A DNA stretch of 47,038 bases from Mycolicibacterium sp. (GTDB lineage: Bacteria; Actinomycetota; Actinomycetes; Mycobacteriales; Mycobacteriaceae). Location: positions 1 through 47,038 of the forward strand of contig NZ_JAEMTA010000039.1 in assembly GCF_016462545.1 (NCBI RefSeq), read 5' to 3'. Position numbers and translations under genes: made by a program. The notes beneath the pieces were generated by a model, which saw only the letters and a list, made by a program, of their open reading frames with translations, ran no database searches and was not told the DNA's origin. Shown piece after piece: positions 16,476 to 25,134 of this stretch (its first letter is position 1; every line of letters begins with the position of its first letter).

Positions 16476-17699
16476 ATGCCGCTGGGCCGTAAATCCAAGG
16501 ACGACTCCACGGGCGCAGGCCAACGATCCACGATCGTGTCGATCGTGCTCGCCGTCATCGTCATCGCCGCCGTCGCCGTAGCCAGCGTGTACTTCGTCAA
16601 GCACCGCAATGCGTCGGCCACCGCGTCGCAGGAGCCGACGCCGACTGCGTCCACGCCTCTGCCGCCGCCCGGGCCACCCGCCTGCGGGGAGGGCGATGCG
16701 CTGCTAGCGGCCATGTCGACGCGCGACAAGCTGGCCCAACTGCTGATGGTCGGTGTCACCGGCGCCGACGACGCCCGTGCGGTGGTGGCCAAGGACCACG
16801 TCGGCGGCATCATGATCGGCAGCTGGACCGACCTGACCATGCTGGGCGATCCGCTCAAGGAGATCGCCGCCTCGGCCGGCCCGCTGCCACTTGCGGTGAG
16901 CACCGACGAGGAAGGCGGGCGGGTCTCGCGGCTCAAGAACCTGATCGGCGTCCAGCCGTCGGCGCGGATCCTCGGTCAGACGGTCTCGGCGCAGGAAGTC
17001 CACGACATCGCGCTGACCCGCGGCCAGGCGATGAAGGCACTGGGCATCACCGTCGACTTCGCCCCCGTCGTCGACGTCTCCGATCAGGACGACGACACGG
17101 TGATCGGCGATCGTTCGTTCAGCGCCGACCCCGCCAAGGCGACCGAGTACGCCGGTGCGTACGCCCGGGGACTGCTCGACGCGGGAATTACGCCGGTGCT
17201 CAAGCACTTTCCCGGGCACGGTCACGCGTCCGGTGACTCGCACCTGGGGGGCGTGGTGACACCGCCGCTCTCGGAGCTGATGACCAACGATCTGGTGCCC
17301 TATCGCGAGCTGGCCCAGGTGCCGGGCACCGCGGTGATGGTCGGCCACATGCAGGTCCCCGGGCTGACCGGCGCGGATCCCGCCAGCCTGAGCGCCCCCG
17401 CCTACTCGCTGCTGCGCACCGGCGGATACGGCGGGCTGCCGTTCAACGGCGTGGTCTTCACCGACGACATCTCCAGCATGGGAGCCATCAACCAGCAGTA
17501 CACGGTGGCCCAGGCCGCTCTGAAGGCGCTGCAGGCCGGCGCCGACATCGCCCTGTGGATCACCACCGACGAGGTCCCCGGGGTGCTCGACGCGCTGGAA
17601 GCCGCCGTCAGCGGAGGCCAACTCGACGCCAAGAAGGTAGACGACTCGGTGCTGCGAATTGCGGCGCTGAAGGGCAAGAGTCCACTCTGCGGGGGCTGA
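16476..17699 (+). CDS. lpqI: GH3 beta-N-acetylglucosaminidase, LpqI-like (no lipobox)
   Basis: A 407-residue family 3 glycoside hydrolase of the NagZ type, which releases N-acetylglucosamine from muropeptides during peptidoglycan recycling. The NagZ motif KHFPGHGHASGDSH begins at Lys243 and supplies the His/Asp dyad; the catalytic Asp lies in FTDDISSMGA (Asp330/331). The protein starts with a cytoplasmic basic stretch and a single helix (TIVSIVLAVIVIAAVAVASV) followed by a Pro/Thr linker. There is no lipobox cysteine, so it looks like a membrane-anchored enzyme and not a lipoprotein, unlike what the LpqI name implies. Its position between aftD and the TetR gene equals Rv0237. Confidence 0.92.
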   Translation: MPLGRKSKDDSTGAGQRSTIVSIVLAVIVIAAVAVASVYFVKHRNASATASQEPTPTASTPLPPPGPPACGEGDALLAAMSTRDKLAQLLMVGVTGADDARAVVAKDHVGGIMIGSWTDLTMLGDPLKEIAASAGPLPLAVSTDEEGGRVSRLKNLIGVQPSARILGQTVSAQEVHDIALTRGQAMKALGITVDFAPVVDVSDQDDDTVIGDRSFSADPAKATEYAGAYARGLLDAGITPVLKHFPGHGHASGDSHLGGVVTPPLSELMTNDLVPYRELAQVPGTAVMVGHMQVPGLTGADPASLSAPAYSLLRTGGYGGLPFNGVVFTDDISSMGAINQQYTVAQAALKALQAGADIALWITTDEVPGVLDALEAAVSGGQLDAKKVDDSVLRIAALKGKSPLCGG

Positions 17700-17715
17700 A
17701 CCGGCCGCTATTGCC

Positions 17716-17721
17716 TACCCT
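17716..17721 (+). promoter_or_regulatory. -10 box of tetR gene, leaderless
   Basis: TACCCT with 6 nt to the ATG at 17728; located in the 28-bp gap after lpqI. Confidence 0.4.
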
Positions 17722-17727
17722 GGTCTG

Positions 17728-18351
17728 ATGGCAGGTGGAACGAAGCGGTTGCCGCGCGCGGTGCGTGAGCAGCAGATGCTCGACGCCGCCGTGCAGATGT
17801 TCTCGGTGAACGGCTATCACGAGACGTCGATGGACGCGATCGCCGCGCAGGCCGAGATCTCCAAACCGATGCTGTACCTGTACTACGGCTCCAAGGAAGA
17901 ACTGTTCGGCGCCTGCCTCGACCGCGAGTTGGGCCGCTTCGTGGACTCGGTGCGGGCCGAGATCGACTTCACCCAGAGCCCGAAGGACCTGCTGCGCAGC
18001 GCGGTGGTGGCGTTCCTGTCCTACATCGACACCAACCGTGCCTCCTGGATGGTGCTCTACACCCAGGCCACCAGTTCGCAGGCGTTCGCCCACACGGTGC
18101 GCGAGGGGCGCGAGCGGATCATCGATCTGGTCGGCAGGCTCCTTCAGTCGGGTACGCGAAATCCCGAGCCGGACACCGACTTCGACATGATGGCCGTCGC
18201 ACTGGTGGGTGCCGGCGAGGCCGTGGCGACGCGGGTGAGCACCGGCGACGCGGAGGTGCACGAGGCCGCCGAGCTGATGATCAATCTGTTCTGGCGCGGC
18301 CTGAAGGGCAGACCCGCCGATACCCAGGCGGTTCCCGCGACCACCGGCTAG
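17728..18351 (+). CDS. TetR/AcrR-family transcriptional regulator (Rv0238-like)
   Basis: A 207-residue one-component regulator. The N-terminal helix-turn-helix is clear at about residues 15-60 (REQQMLDAAVQMFSVNGYHE, then TSMDAIAAQAEISKPMLYLYYGSKEELF). The C-terminal helical ligand domain is diverse, so the inducer cannot be read. It follows lpqI by 28 bp and is followed within 11 bp by the ABC exporter gene, which suggests that it may control the exporter. Its place in the Rv0237-Rv0241c backbone matches Rv0238. It is also the only regulator in the window that could bind the palindromes at the fabG4/fadA2 and fadE5 promoters, but no direct evidence links them. Confidence 0.93.
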   Translation: MAGGTKRLPRAVREQQMLDAAVQMFSVNGYHETSMDAIAAQAEISKPMLYLYYGSKEELFGACLDRELGRFVDSVRAEIDFTQSPKDLLRSAVVAFLSYIDTNRASWMVLYTQATSSQAFAHTVREGRERIIDLVGRLLQSGTRNPEPDTDFDMMAVALVGAGEAVATRVSTGDAEVHEAAELMINLFWRGLKGRPADTQAVPATTG

Positions 18352-18354
18352 CGT
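18349..18354 (+). promoter_or_regulatory. Possible -10 box of ABC exporter gene
   Basis: TAGCGT overlaps the stop codon of the TetR gene and lies 8 nt before the ATG at 18363. The gene may instead be read through from tetR. Confidence 0.3.
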
Positions 18355-18362
18355 GTCGGCCC

Positions 18363-20204
18363 ATGGCCGACCGTCTGATCAGGCGCAGCCTCGGCATGCT
18401 GCCAGCGGTGCGAGGCTCGATCCTGGCGCTGCTCGTCGCAGGCGTGATCGCCTCGGCACTGCCGTACGTCTCGGCGGCGGCATTCGGTCCCATGATGCAG
18501 GTCGTCGCCGATGCGGGTGCGGGCGGAAACCTCAGCGGGGTATGGGATATGCGAGGCCCGCTGGTGGCGCGGGAGGACGGTCTCCTCTCCGGGGTGGCGG
18601 GTCCGGTGCCGTTCGCGGTCCTTCTCGCCGTGTGGGCGTCGGCGCTGGTGTTGACGCAGTTGATGTACCTGATCAATGCCTGGGTCGGGACCAAGGTCGA
18701 GCGGGTCCTCGTCACGGATGTCCGGCAACGCGTGCACGACCACCTCCAGACGCTGTCCCTGGACTTCTTCACGGCCTCCCACAGCGGGGCGCTGATGCAG
18801 CGCGTCACGACGGAATCCACGGGTGTGCAACGGCTTCTCACGAACTGCCTGCTACCGCCACTGATCGACTCCGTGGTCCTGCTCGCAGCCGTCTGCTACC
18901 TGGCGGCACTCTCGTGGCAGATGACGGTTGCCGCACTCGTCCTCACCCCGGTGGCGCTGCTGGTGCTGAAGTACGCGGGAGGGCACGTCCAGGCGGCGGT
19001 GCGTCGGACGATGGACGCCGATCGGGCCATGGGTGCCGAACTGGAGCAGACGGTGAGTGGCATCGCCGAGATTCAACTGTTCAATGCTCAGCCGTTGCGC
19101 AGCAAGCGTTTCCGAAGGGTGTCGGACGACGCGGCGAAGAGCGATGCGTCGACGACGATGTGGATGCAGGCCACCGCCAACGGATCACAGGTCTTCGTCG
19201 CGCTGAGCACCGTCGTGGTGCTGGTCGTGGGGATCGGGTTCAGCGCGAGTTTCGGCCTGACGTTCGCCGGCCTCGTGGTCTTCGCGGGGATGGTCCCGAC
19301 GATGTTCGGTGCGGCCCAACGTGTCATGGGTGCCTACACCACGTATCAATCGGTGGCGCCGAGCGCGGCGGCGACCTATGAGCTGCTCGACACCCGGCCG
19401 ACGGTGCAGGAGGCGCCTCACGCCGTCGCGCTGGGCGAGGTGCACGGCAACCTGATCTTCGACGACGTGGCCTTCGGCTATACCCCAGAGCAGAAGGTCC
19501 TCGACGGTCTGTCGTTCTCGATCGCCGAGGGCGAGACCGTGGCCCTGGTCGGAGGCATCGGATCGGGAAAGTCGACCGTGTACAACCTCCTGCTCCGATT
19601 CCTGGATCCGCAGCGTGGCCGCATCCTGCTCGACGGCCACCGCATCGACGAGGTCACCATCGCGTCGCTGCGCGAACAGGTATCCAAACTCGCCCAATTC
19701 CCGTTCTTCACCAAGGACACCATCCGCGAGAACATCCGGCTGGCGAGGCCGGAGGCCAGCGACGCGGACGTTGAAGCGGCGTGCGAGTTGGCCAACGTGC
19801 ATGCCGTCATCACCGACCCGATGAAGATGCACGACGGGTACGACACGGTGGTGGACGTGCAGGTCCCATCCGGTGGGCAGAAGCGTCTGATTGCGTTGGC
19901 GCGCTGCCTGTTGCGCAAGCCCGAGGTGCTGCTGCTCGACGAGCCGACCGAGAATCTCGACGCGGATCAGCGGGCCCGGTTGACCGGCGTCATCCGCGGT
20001 TACGCGCGTGACCGCACGTGTCTGGTGATCAGCCACGACATGGACTTCATCGCCGCGGTCGCCGATCGCATCCTGGTCCTCGAGAACGGACGCATCGCAC
20101 AGCAGGGCACCCATCACGCGCTGCTCGCCGAGGTCGGCCTCTACAAGCGGTTGTACGAGGCCCAGAACGTCGACCCTGAGTTGGTCTACCCGCGCCAGGG
20201 CTAG
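18363..20204 (+). CDS. ABC exporter half-transporter, fused membrane and ATPase domains
   Basis: A 613-residue type IV ABC exporter: an N-terminal six-helix membrane domain (about 1-330), then an ATPase domain. Walker A is GGIGSGKST (397-405), the Q-loop is KLAQFPFF, the signature is PSGGQKR (502-508, with Pro where Leu is usual), Walker B is VLLLDEPTEN (Asp526 and Glu527), and the switch His is in ISHDMD. It would act as a homodimer; the cargo is unknown (lipid, drug or peptide). It follows the TetR gene by 11 bp. Its TAG overlaps the TAG of the convergent htdX gene in the sequence CTAG. In M. tuberculosis this spot holds Rv0239-Rv0240 instead, so this is an accessory gene. Confidence 0.92.
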   Translation: MADRLIRRSLGMLPAVRGSILALLVAGVIASALPYVSAAAFGPMMQVVADAGAGGNLSGVWDMRGPLVAREDGLLSGVAGPVPFAVLLAVWASALVLTQLMYLINAWVGTKVERVLVTDVRQRVHDHLQTLSLDFFTASHSGALMQRVTTESTGVQRLLTNCLLPPLIDSVVLLAAVCYLAALSWQMTVAALVLTPVALLVLKYAGGHVQAAVRRTMDADRAMGAELEQTVSGIAEIQLFNAQPLRSKRFRRVSDDAAKSDASTTMWMQATANGSQVFVALSTVVVLVVGIGFSASFGLTFAGLVVFAGMVPTMFGAAQRVMGAYTTYQSVAPSAAATYELLDTRPTVQEAPHAVALGEVHGNLIFDDVAFGYTPEQKVLDGLSFSIAEGETVALVGGIGSGKSTVYNLLLRFLDPQRGRILLDGHRIDEVTIASLREQVSKLAQFPFFTKDTIRENIRLARPEASDADVEAACELANVHAVITDPMKMHDGYDTVVDVQVPSGGQKRLIALARCLLRKPEVLLLDEPTENLDADQRARLTGVIRGYARDRTCLVISHDMDFIAAVADRILVLENGRIAQQGTHHALLAEVGLYKRLYEAQNVDPELVYPRQG

Positions 20205-21043
20205 AGTGCGGTCACCGTTGCGGTCAGGTGCGGGTAGCCCTTGGAGAGGTTGCGCAACGCCAGCTCCCAGCCGCCTTGCACGCGATCGACGTACAGCCCG
20301 ACGCGGGCGGGGAGCAGCACCGGCTTGCCGAAGCGCACCGAGTACTCGACTGCATCGGGGAGCTGACCCTCGATGTTGGCGAGTACGGCTGCGGCACTGA
20401 ACATTCCGTGCGCAATCGAGGTCGGGAATCCGAACAGTTTCGCACCGATCGAACTGGTGTGGATCGGATTGTGGTCCCCACCGACGGAAGCGTAGTGGCG
20501 GATCTGACCGGGCGTGATGCTCAGGACCGCATTCGGCGGCGGCAGCTTCCGCTGCTTCTTCTGCTCAGGCTTCGGTTCGTCGGACAGGCTGGTCCGCTGC
20601 TGATGTAGGAACGTCGTCACCTGGTGCCAGGCGCTCTCGTTGCCGACGGTGACGTCGGTGATCAGGTCGACGAGAAGTCCCTTGCGGTGCTCCCTCAGAT
20701 TCTCCGCATGCACCTTGACGTCGACGGTATCCGTCACGGCGATCGGCCGGTACTGCGTGATCCGGTTCTCGACGTGAACCGATCCCATTGCGGCGAAGGG
20801 AAAGTCGAACCCGCTCACCAACGACATCACCGAGGGGAACGTCAAGGCGAAGGGGTAGGTCAGCGGCACCGCGTCGCCGAACCGCAACCCGGTCACTGCG
20901 GCGTAAGCCGCGACGTTCGCCGGGTCGATGGCAAGGTCGCTCACCGTGACCGTCCGGTCGGGGATCGCGTCCCCGCGCGAGACGAACGGCAGGGCGCCCG
21001 CCGCGGCCATCAGCATGTTCTTCAAGCCACTCGGCTGGTCCAT
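20201..21043 (-). CDS. htdX: 3-hydroxyacyl-thioester dehydratase HtdX (MaoC/hotdog)
   Basis: A 280-residue double-hotdog R-specific hydratase/dehydratase that removes water from 3-hydroxyacyl thioesters in fatty-acid elongation or adds it in degradation. The MaoC active-site segment is in the second hotdog: HYASVGGDHNPIHTSSIGAK followed by GFPTSIAHGMFS, with the Asp/His pair in GDHNPIH. The length equals that of Mtb HtdX (Rv0241c). ATG at 21043 lies one base after the fabG4 stop, so the two are translationally coupled. FabG4 and HtdX supply the reduction and dehydration steps in sequence. Confidence 0.94.
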   Translation of the reverse strand: MDQPSGLKNMLMAAAGALPFVSRGDAIPDRTVTVSDLAIDPANVAAYAAVTGLRFGDAVPLTYPFALTFPSVMSLVSGFDFPFAAMGSVHVENRITQYRPIAVTDTVDVKVHAENLREHRKGLLVDLITDVTVGNESAWHQVTTFLHQQRTSLSDEPKPEQKKQRKLPPPNAVLSITPGQIRHYASVGGDHNPIHTSSIGAKLFGFPTSIAHGMFSAAAVLANIEGQLPDAVEYSVRFGKPVLLPARVGLYVDRVQGGWELALRNLSKGYPHLTATVTAL

Positions 21044-21044
21044 G

Positions 21045-22397
21045 TCATGCTCCCAACATGGCCTGGCCGCACACGCGAACGGTGTTGCCCGTGACCGCAT
21101 TCGACGCGGGACTGGCGAAGTAGGCGATGAGCTCCGCGACGTCGACGGGCTGGCCACCCTGGAACAGGGAGTTGAGTCGCCGGCCGACCTCGCGGGTGGC
21201 CAGCGGGATCGCCTCCGTCATCTTGGTTTCGATGAAACCGGGCGCCACGGCGTTGATCGTGATGCCCTTCTCGCCGAACACCGGTGCGAGCGCTTGCGTC
21301 ATGCCGATCATGCCCGCCTTGGTGGCGGCGTAGTTCGTCTGTCCGCGGTTGCCTGCGATGCCGGCCATCGAGGAGAGCCCCACGACGCGGCCACCCTCGC
21401 CGATGGTGCCGTTGTCGACGAGTCCCTGTGCCAGTCGTTGCGGCGCAAGCAGATTGACGGCGACGACCGAATCCCAGCGCGCCTCGTCCATGTTGGCCAG
21501 GAGCTTGTCACGCGTGATGCCCGCATTGTTGACGAGAACGTCGGCAGTGCCGTCATAGTGCTCGCGCAGATGCTCGGTGATGCGGTCGACGGCGTCGGCT
21601 GCGGTGACGTCGAGGGCCAGTGCGGTGCCACCCACCTTGGTAGCCGTCTCTGCGAGAGCCTCGGCGGCCGCCTCGACGTCGATCGCCACCACCTTCGCGC
21701 CGTCGCGGGCGAAGACCTTGGCGATCTCGGCGCCGATGCCGCGGGCGGCACCCGTCACCAGTGCGACCTTGCCGTCGAGCGGCTTGTCCCAGTCAGCGGG
21801 CGGCACGGAGTCCTGAGCGTCGACGTAGAACACCTGCGCGTCGACGTACGCGGACTTCGCCGACAGCAGGAACCGCACCGTCGACTCGATACCCGTCGCC
21901 GCAGGCTTGGCGTCGGCGGCGAGGTAGACCAGGCCGATGGTGGCGCCGCGTTGCAGCTCCTTGCCGAGTGACCGGGTGAAGCCCTCCAGCGCCCGCTGGG
22001 CGATGCGCTCGTCGACGCTGCTCGTCTGATCGGGGGTGGTGCCGATGACGACGACGCGACCGCTGCCGCCGAGGTTGCGCAGCAGCGGGGTGAAGAACTC
22101 GCGCAGCGCGCTGAGGTCCTCCGGGGTGGTGATGCCGGTGGCGTCGAAGACCAGCCCGCCGAACGAGTCAGCCCAGCGTCCGCCCAGGTTGTCCCCGACC
22201 AGGTCGTAGTCCTCGGCCAGCGCGGTGCGCAGCGGCTCGGCGACGCGGCCCGCACCGCCGATCAGTAGGGGCCCCGCCAGGGCGGGCTCGCCGGCGCGGT
22301 AGCGCCGCAGGGTCTCGGGCTGCGGGACGCCGAGTTGCTTGGCCAGGAAGGACCCCGGTCCGGAGTTGACCACTTGCGAGAACAGATCGGAAGCCAC
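21045..22397 (-). CDS. fabG4: High-molecular-weight 3-oxoacyl-thioester reductase FabG4
   Basis: A 450-residue SDR enzyme with two Rossmann domains, the HMwFabG type, which reduces 3-oxoacyl-CoA/ACP with NADH. The N-terminal flavodoxin-like domain is degenerate (about 1-200). The C-terminal catalytic domain carries KVALVTGAARGIGAEIAKVF, DVLVNNAGI, Ser in GLSSMAG, and Tyr356/Lys360 in NYAATKAGM. The GTG at 22397 is preferred because AAAGG lies 7-8 nt upstream and the protein then starts VASDLFSQVVNSGPGSFLAK as in Rv0242c; a longer open frame exists but is antisense to fadA2. It leads the fabG4-htdX operon and is divergent from fadA2, with a palindrome in between. Confidence 0.94.
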   Translation of the reverse strand: MASDLFSQVVNSGPGSFLAKQLGVPQPETLRRYRAGEPALAGPLLIGGAGRVAEPLRTALAEDYDLVGDNLGGRWADSFGGLVFDATGITTPEDLSALREFFTPLLRNLGGSGRVVVIGTTPDQTSSVDERIAQRALEGFTRSLGKELQRGATIGLVYLAADAKPAATGIESTVRFLLSAKSAYVDAQVFYVDAQDSVPPADWDKPLDGKVALVTGAARGIGAEIAKVFARDGAKVVAIDVEAAAEALAETATKVGGTALALDVTAADAVDRITEHLREHYDGTADVLVNNAGITRDKLLANMDEARWDSVVAVNLLAPQRLAQGLVDNGTIGEGGRVVGLSSMAGIAGNRGQTNYAATKAGMIGMTQALAPVFGEKGITINAVAPGFIETKMTEAIPLATREVGRRLNSLFQGGQPVDVAELIAYFASPASNAVTGNTVRVCGQAMLGA

Positions 22398-22473
22398 TGC
22401 GCTGCCTTTCGAGGAGAACGGGTATCGCGTACAGACGGGGTGAGTACCCCACACTGTCGTATCGGTCACGAAC

Positions 22474-22487
22474 TTACTCCAGAGTAA
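22474..22487. promoter_or_regulatory. Operator-like palindrome between fabG4 and fadA2
   Basis: TTACTCCAGAGTAA lies inside the 16-bp inverted repeat CTTACTC-CA-GAGTAAG (22473-22488). It overlaps the probable -35 region of fadA2 (-10 TAGTAT at 22498-22503) and that of fabG4 on the other strand. The same 14-bp layout occurs twice at the fadE5 promoter. Confidence 0.65.
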
Positions 22488-22497
22488 GAACGGTGGG

Positions 22498-22503
22498 TAG
22501 TAT
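22498..22503 (+). promoter_or_regulatory. -10 box of fadA2
   Basis: TAGTAT, 18 nt after TTACTC (22474-22479), which can serve as a weak -35. The 8-mer GGTGGGTA at 22492-22499 repeats part of the fadE5 operator. Confidence 0.45.
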
Positions 22504-22547
22504 GACCCTCGACACCTAGCAACCACATTCAAGCAATGGAGATGAAC

Positions 22548-23861
22548 GTGGCCGACACCCAGGCCTCCACCACGGCAGCACGTCGAGTCGCCATTCTCGG
22601 CGGCAACAGGATTCCGTTCGCGCGTTCGGACGGCGCGTATGCCAACGCGTCGAACCAGGACATGTTCACCGCCGCGCTCGGCGGCCTCGTCGACCGGTTC
22701 AACCTCTCCGGCGAGCGCCTCGGTGCCGTCGTCGGTGGCGCCGTGCTCAAGCACAGCCGCGACTTCAACCTGATGCGCGAATGCGTGCTGGGCAGCGCAC
22801 TGTCGCCCTACACGCCGGCATACGACCTGCAGCAGGCCTGCGGCACCGGCCTGCAGTCGACCATCGCCGTCGCCAACGGCATCGCTCTGGGTCAGTACGA
22901 CTCGGGTGTCGCGGGCGGTGTGGACACCACCTCGGACGCGCCCATCGCGTTCGGCGACGATCTGCGCCGTGTCCTTCTGGGCCTGCGTCGCGCCAAGTCC
23001 AACGTCGACCGGCTCAAGCTGGTCGGCAAGTTGCCCGCCGCGATCGGCGTCGAGATCCCGACCAACGGCGAACCCCGCACCGGCATGTCCATGGGCGAGC
23101 ACGCCGCCGTCACCGCCAAGCAGATGGGCGTCAAACGCGTCGATCAGGACGCTCTCGCCGCGGCCAGCCACCAGAACATGGCCGCCGCCTACGACCGCGG
23201 ATTCTTCGACGATCTCGTCAGCCCGTTCCTCGGTCTGTACCGCGACAACAACCTGCGGGCCGACTCGACGGCCGAGAAGCTGGCGAAGCTCAAGCCCGTG
23301 TTCGGCGTGAAGAACGGCGACGCGACCATGACGGCGGGCAACTCGACGCCGCTGACCGATGGCGCCTCGGTGGCGCTGCTGGCATCCGAGGAGTGGGCGG
23401 CCGAGCGGAAGCTCCCGGTGCTGGCCTACTTCGTCGACGGTGAGACCGCGGCGGTGGACTACATCAATGGACCCGACGGCCTGCTGATGGCGCCGACCTA
23501 CGCGGTGCCGCGCCTCCTGGCCCGAAATGGCTTGACGCTGCAGGACTTCGACTTCTACGAGATCCACGAGGCGTTCGCGTCGGTCGTGCTCGCCACCCTG
23601 GCTGCCTGGGAGTCCGAGGAGTACTGCAAGGAGCGGCTCGGCCTGGACAAGGCGCTCGGCCCCATCGACCGGACCAAGCTCAACGTCAACGGCTCATCGC
23701 TGGCGGCGGGACACCCGTTCGCCGCGACGGGTGGACGCATCGTGGCCCAACTTGCCAAGCAGCTTGCCGAGAAAAAGGCCGAAACCGGTAAGCCGGTGCG
23801 TGGCCTCATCTCGATTTGCGCGGCCGGCGGCCAGGGCGTCACCGCAATCCTGGAGGCCTGA
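22548..23861 (+). CDS. fadA2: Acetyl-CoA acyltransferase (thiolase) FadA2
   Basis: A 437-residue thiolase that cleaves 3-ketoacyl-CoA to acetyl-CoA and a shortened acyl-CoA, or runs in reverse. The acyl-accepting Cys98 is in DLQQACGTG, the His389 motif is AAGHPFAATGGR, and the C-terminal catalytic Cys424 is in SICAAGGQG; IHEAFA is also present. The GTG at 22548 is chosen since GGAG (22538-22541) lies 6 nt before it; ATG at 22536 and 22542 are possible but place the ribosome site inside the gene. Sequence and length agree with Rv0243. A long hairpin follows the gene. Confidence 0.94.
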   Translation: MADTQASTTAARRVAILGGNRIPFARSDGAYANASNQDMFTAALGGLVDRFNLSGERLGAVVGGAVLKHSRDFNLMRECVLGSALSPYTPAYDLQQACGTGLQSTIAVANGIALGQYDSGVAGGVDTTSDAPIAFGDDLRRVLLGLRRAKSNVDRLKLVGKLPAAIGVEIPTNGEPRTGMSMGEHAAVTAKQMGVKRVDQDALAAASHQNMAAAYDRGFFDDLVSPFLGLYRDNNLRADSTAEKLAKLKPVFGVKNGDATMTAGNSTPLTDGASVALLASEEWAAERKLPVLAYFVDGETAAVDYINGPDGLLMAPTYAVPRLLARNGLTLQDFDFYEIHEAFASVVLATLAAWESEEYCKERLGLDKALGPIDRTKLNVNGSSLAAGHPFAATGGRIVAQLAKQLAEKKAETGKPVRGLISICAAGGQGVTAILEA

Positions 23862-23920
23862 GAATTGGTCGTAGCCACGGTGTAACGCCCCGCGGCTACA
23901 CGTCGATACGTCTAGTAGCT

Positions 23921-23960
23921 CCGTGTTGCCGTCTGACCCCCCGACCCGACGGCAACACGG
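23921..23960. terminator. Perfect 13-bp hairpin between convergent fadA2 and transporter genes
   Basis: CCGTGTTGCCGTC (23921-23933) pairs exactly with GACGGCAACACGG (23948-23960) around a 14-nt C-rich loop. It lies between two convergent genes and probably stops transcription from both. There is no clear T-run, which is common for mycobacterial terminators. Confidence 0.7.
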
Positions 23961-23973
23961 GGCACTCTTCATC

Positions 23974-25092
23974 TCAGGCGGCTGGCGGATCCTTCCTCGC
24001 CTTCACTGGGCCGGCATTCGGCGGCGGGATGAACAGGCTGCCGCCCACGCTGCCGCGCGCGGTCCTGATGGCCACCAACGTCCACGTCCCGAGTAGCCCG
24101 GCGTAGGCGATGACCGCGGCCACCTTGAACGCGGGCAGGCCGGTGTGCACCGCCAACTGGGTGGTGCCCGTCACGAACGTCCCGACGGGAAACGTGAGGC
24201 TCCACCACGTCAGGGCGAAGGGCATCCCCCGGCGCAGTGTGCGCACCGTCAACTCGGTCGCCAACACGATCCACAACAGGGCGAAGCCCCACACGGGCAC
24301 GCCGAACAGGATCGCGAAGACGTTCATCGCGTTGGCCACGTCGGGTGGTACCGCCAACGCGGCGGCGGTGCCGAGCAGGCCGGCGGCGGTGATGCCCTGA
24401 CCCAGCGGGCCCAGCACGATCCACAGCGTCGGCACCCGTGCCGTGCCGGAGGTGCCGTAGAGCGCCAGCCTGCTCCAGATCATGCTGATGATGATCAGCG
24501 CCGCGATCAGCGAGAGGCCGAACATGGCGTAGCAGCCGTAGAGCATCGTGGTTCGCCCGGTGCCGGGAGCCATGTGCGGGATCAGCAGAGCGCCCCCGGC
24601 GGCCGACACCATCGGCGGCACGACCGGCATCAGCCAGCCGCCGAACGCCGCGTCGGGTTCGACGTCGAACTGGGTGAACATCAGGAAGGGAATGGTCGCG
24701 GCGGTGAACAGCCCGCCGACCGTGCCTGCCGTCCACAGCACCCAGGCGAGGTCGACTGCGATGCGCACGCCGATCAGATCCTTGCCGATCAGCACCGCCC
24801 CGGAGCCGACGGTCATCAGGGCCATGGGGGCGGCGCCATAGAAGTGCGCCATCTGCGGGTTGCGGGAATGACCCCGCGCGACGACCGGATGGCGGAACCA
24901 CTGCACCGTCACCGCGACCACGAGGACCACCAGGAGCGCGGCCGCCGCCACCCAGACCGCACGGGCGAAGACGTGCAGACCGGGCACGTGAACCGGCAGC
25001 GTCGCCGCCGCGGTCGCCACGATCCCGGTGCCCATCACCGACGCGAACCAGTTGGGCCCGAAGTTCTGGAGTCGAGCCGCGTCGGTCGTCAT
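23974..25092 (-). CDS. TDT/SLAC1-type tellurite-resistance/dicarboxylate transporter
   Basis: A 372-residue membrane protein with about ten hydrophobic helices, opening with FGPNWFASVMGTGIVATAAA, the N-terminal signature of the TehA/SLAC1/TDT family of anion channels and exporters (tellurite, sulfite, malate). The FxxxTWWSLTFPVGTF segment late in the protein is also family-like. The transported anion cannot be told. ATG at 25092 is 42 bp from the divergent LLM-family gene. It is one of three accessory genes between fadA2 and fadE5. Confidence 0.9.
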   Translation of the reverse strand: MTTDAARLQNFGPNWFASVMGTGIVATAAATLPVHVPGLHVFARAVWVAAAALLVVLVVAVTVQWFRHPVVARGHSRNPQMAHFYGAAPMALMTVGSGAVLIGKDLIGVRIAVDLAWVLWTAGTVGGLFTAATIPFLMFTQFDVEPDAAFGGWLMPVVPPMVSAAGGALLIPHMAPGTGRTTMLYGCYAMFGLSLIAALIIISMIWSRLALYGTSGTARVPTLWIVLGPLGQGITAAGLLGTAAALAVPPDVANAMNVFAILFGVPVWGFALLWIVLATELTVRTLRRGMPFALTWWSLTFPVGTFVTGTTQLAVHTGLPAFKVAAVIAYAGLLGTWTLVAIRTARGSVGGSLFIPPPNAGPVKARKDPPAA

Positions 25093-25134
25093 GGTTCGTC
25101 ATTGAACAGGACGCGAGCATGCTTCGATGTAGCC

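Noticed and set aside
22398..23567. Upstream extension of the fabG4 frame to 840 codons
   Set aside because: The extra part is antisense to fadA2. The FabG4-like N terminus with a ribosome site begins at 22397.
24145..25134. Long plus-strand extension upstream of the LLM-family gene
   Set aside because: It is antisense to the ten-helix transporter and gives a His/Arg/Gly-rich translation. The real protein begins at ATG 25135.
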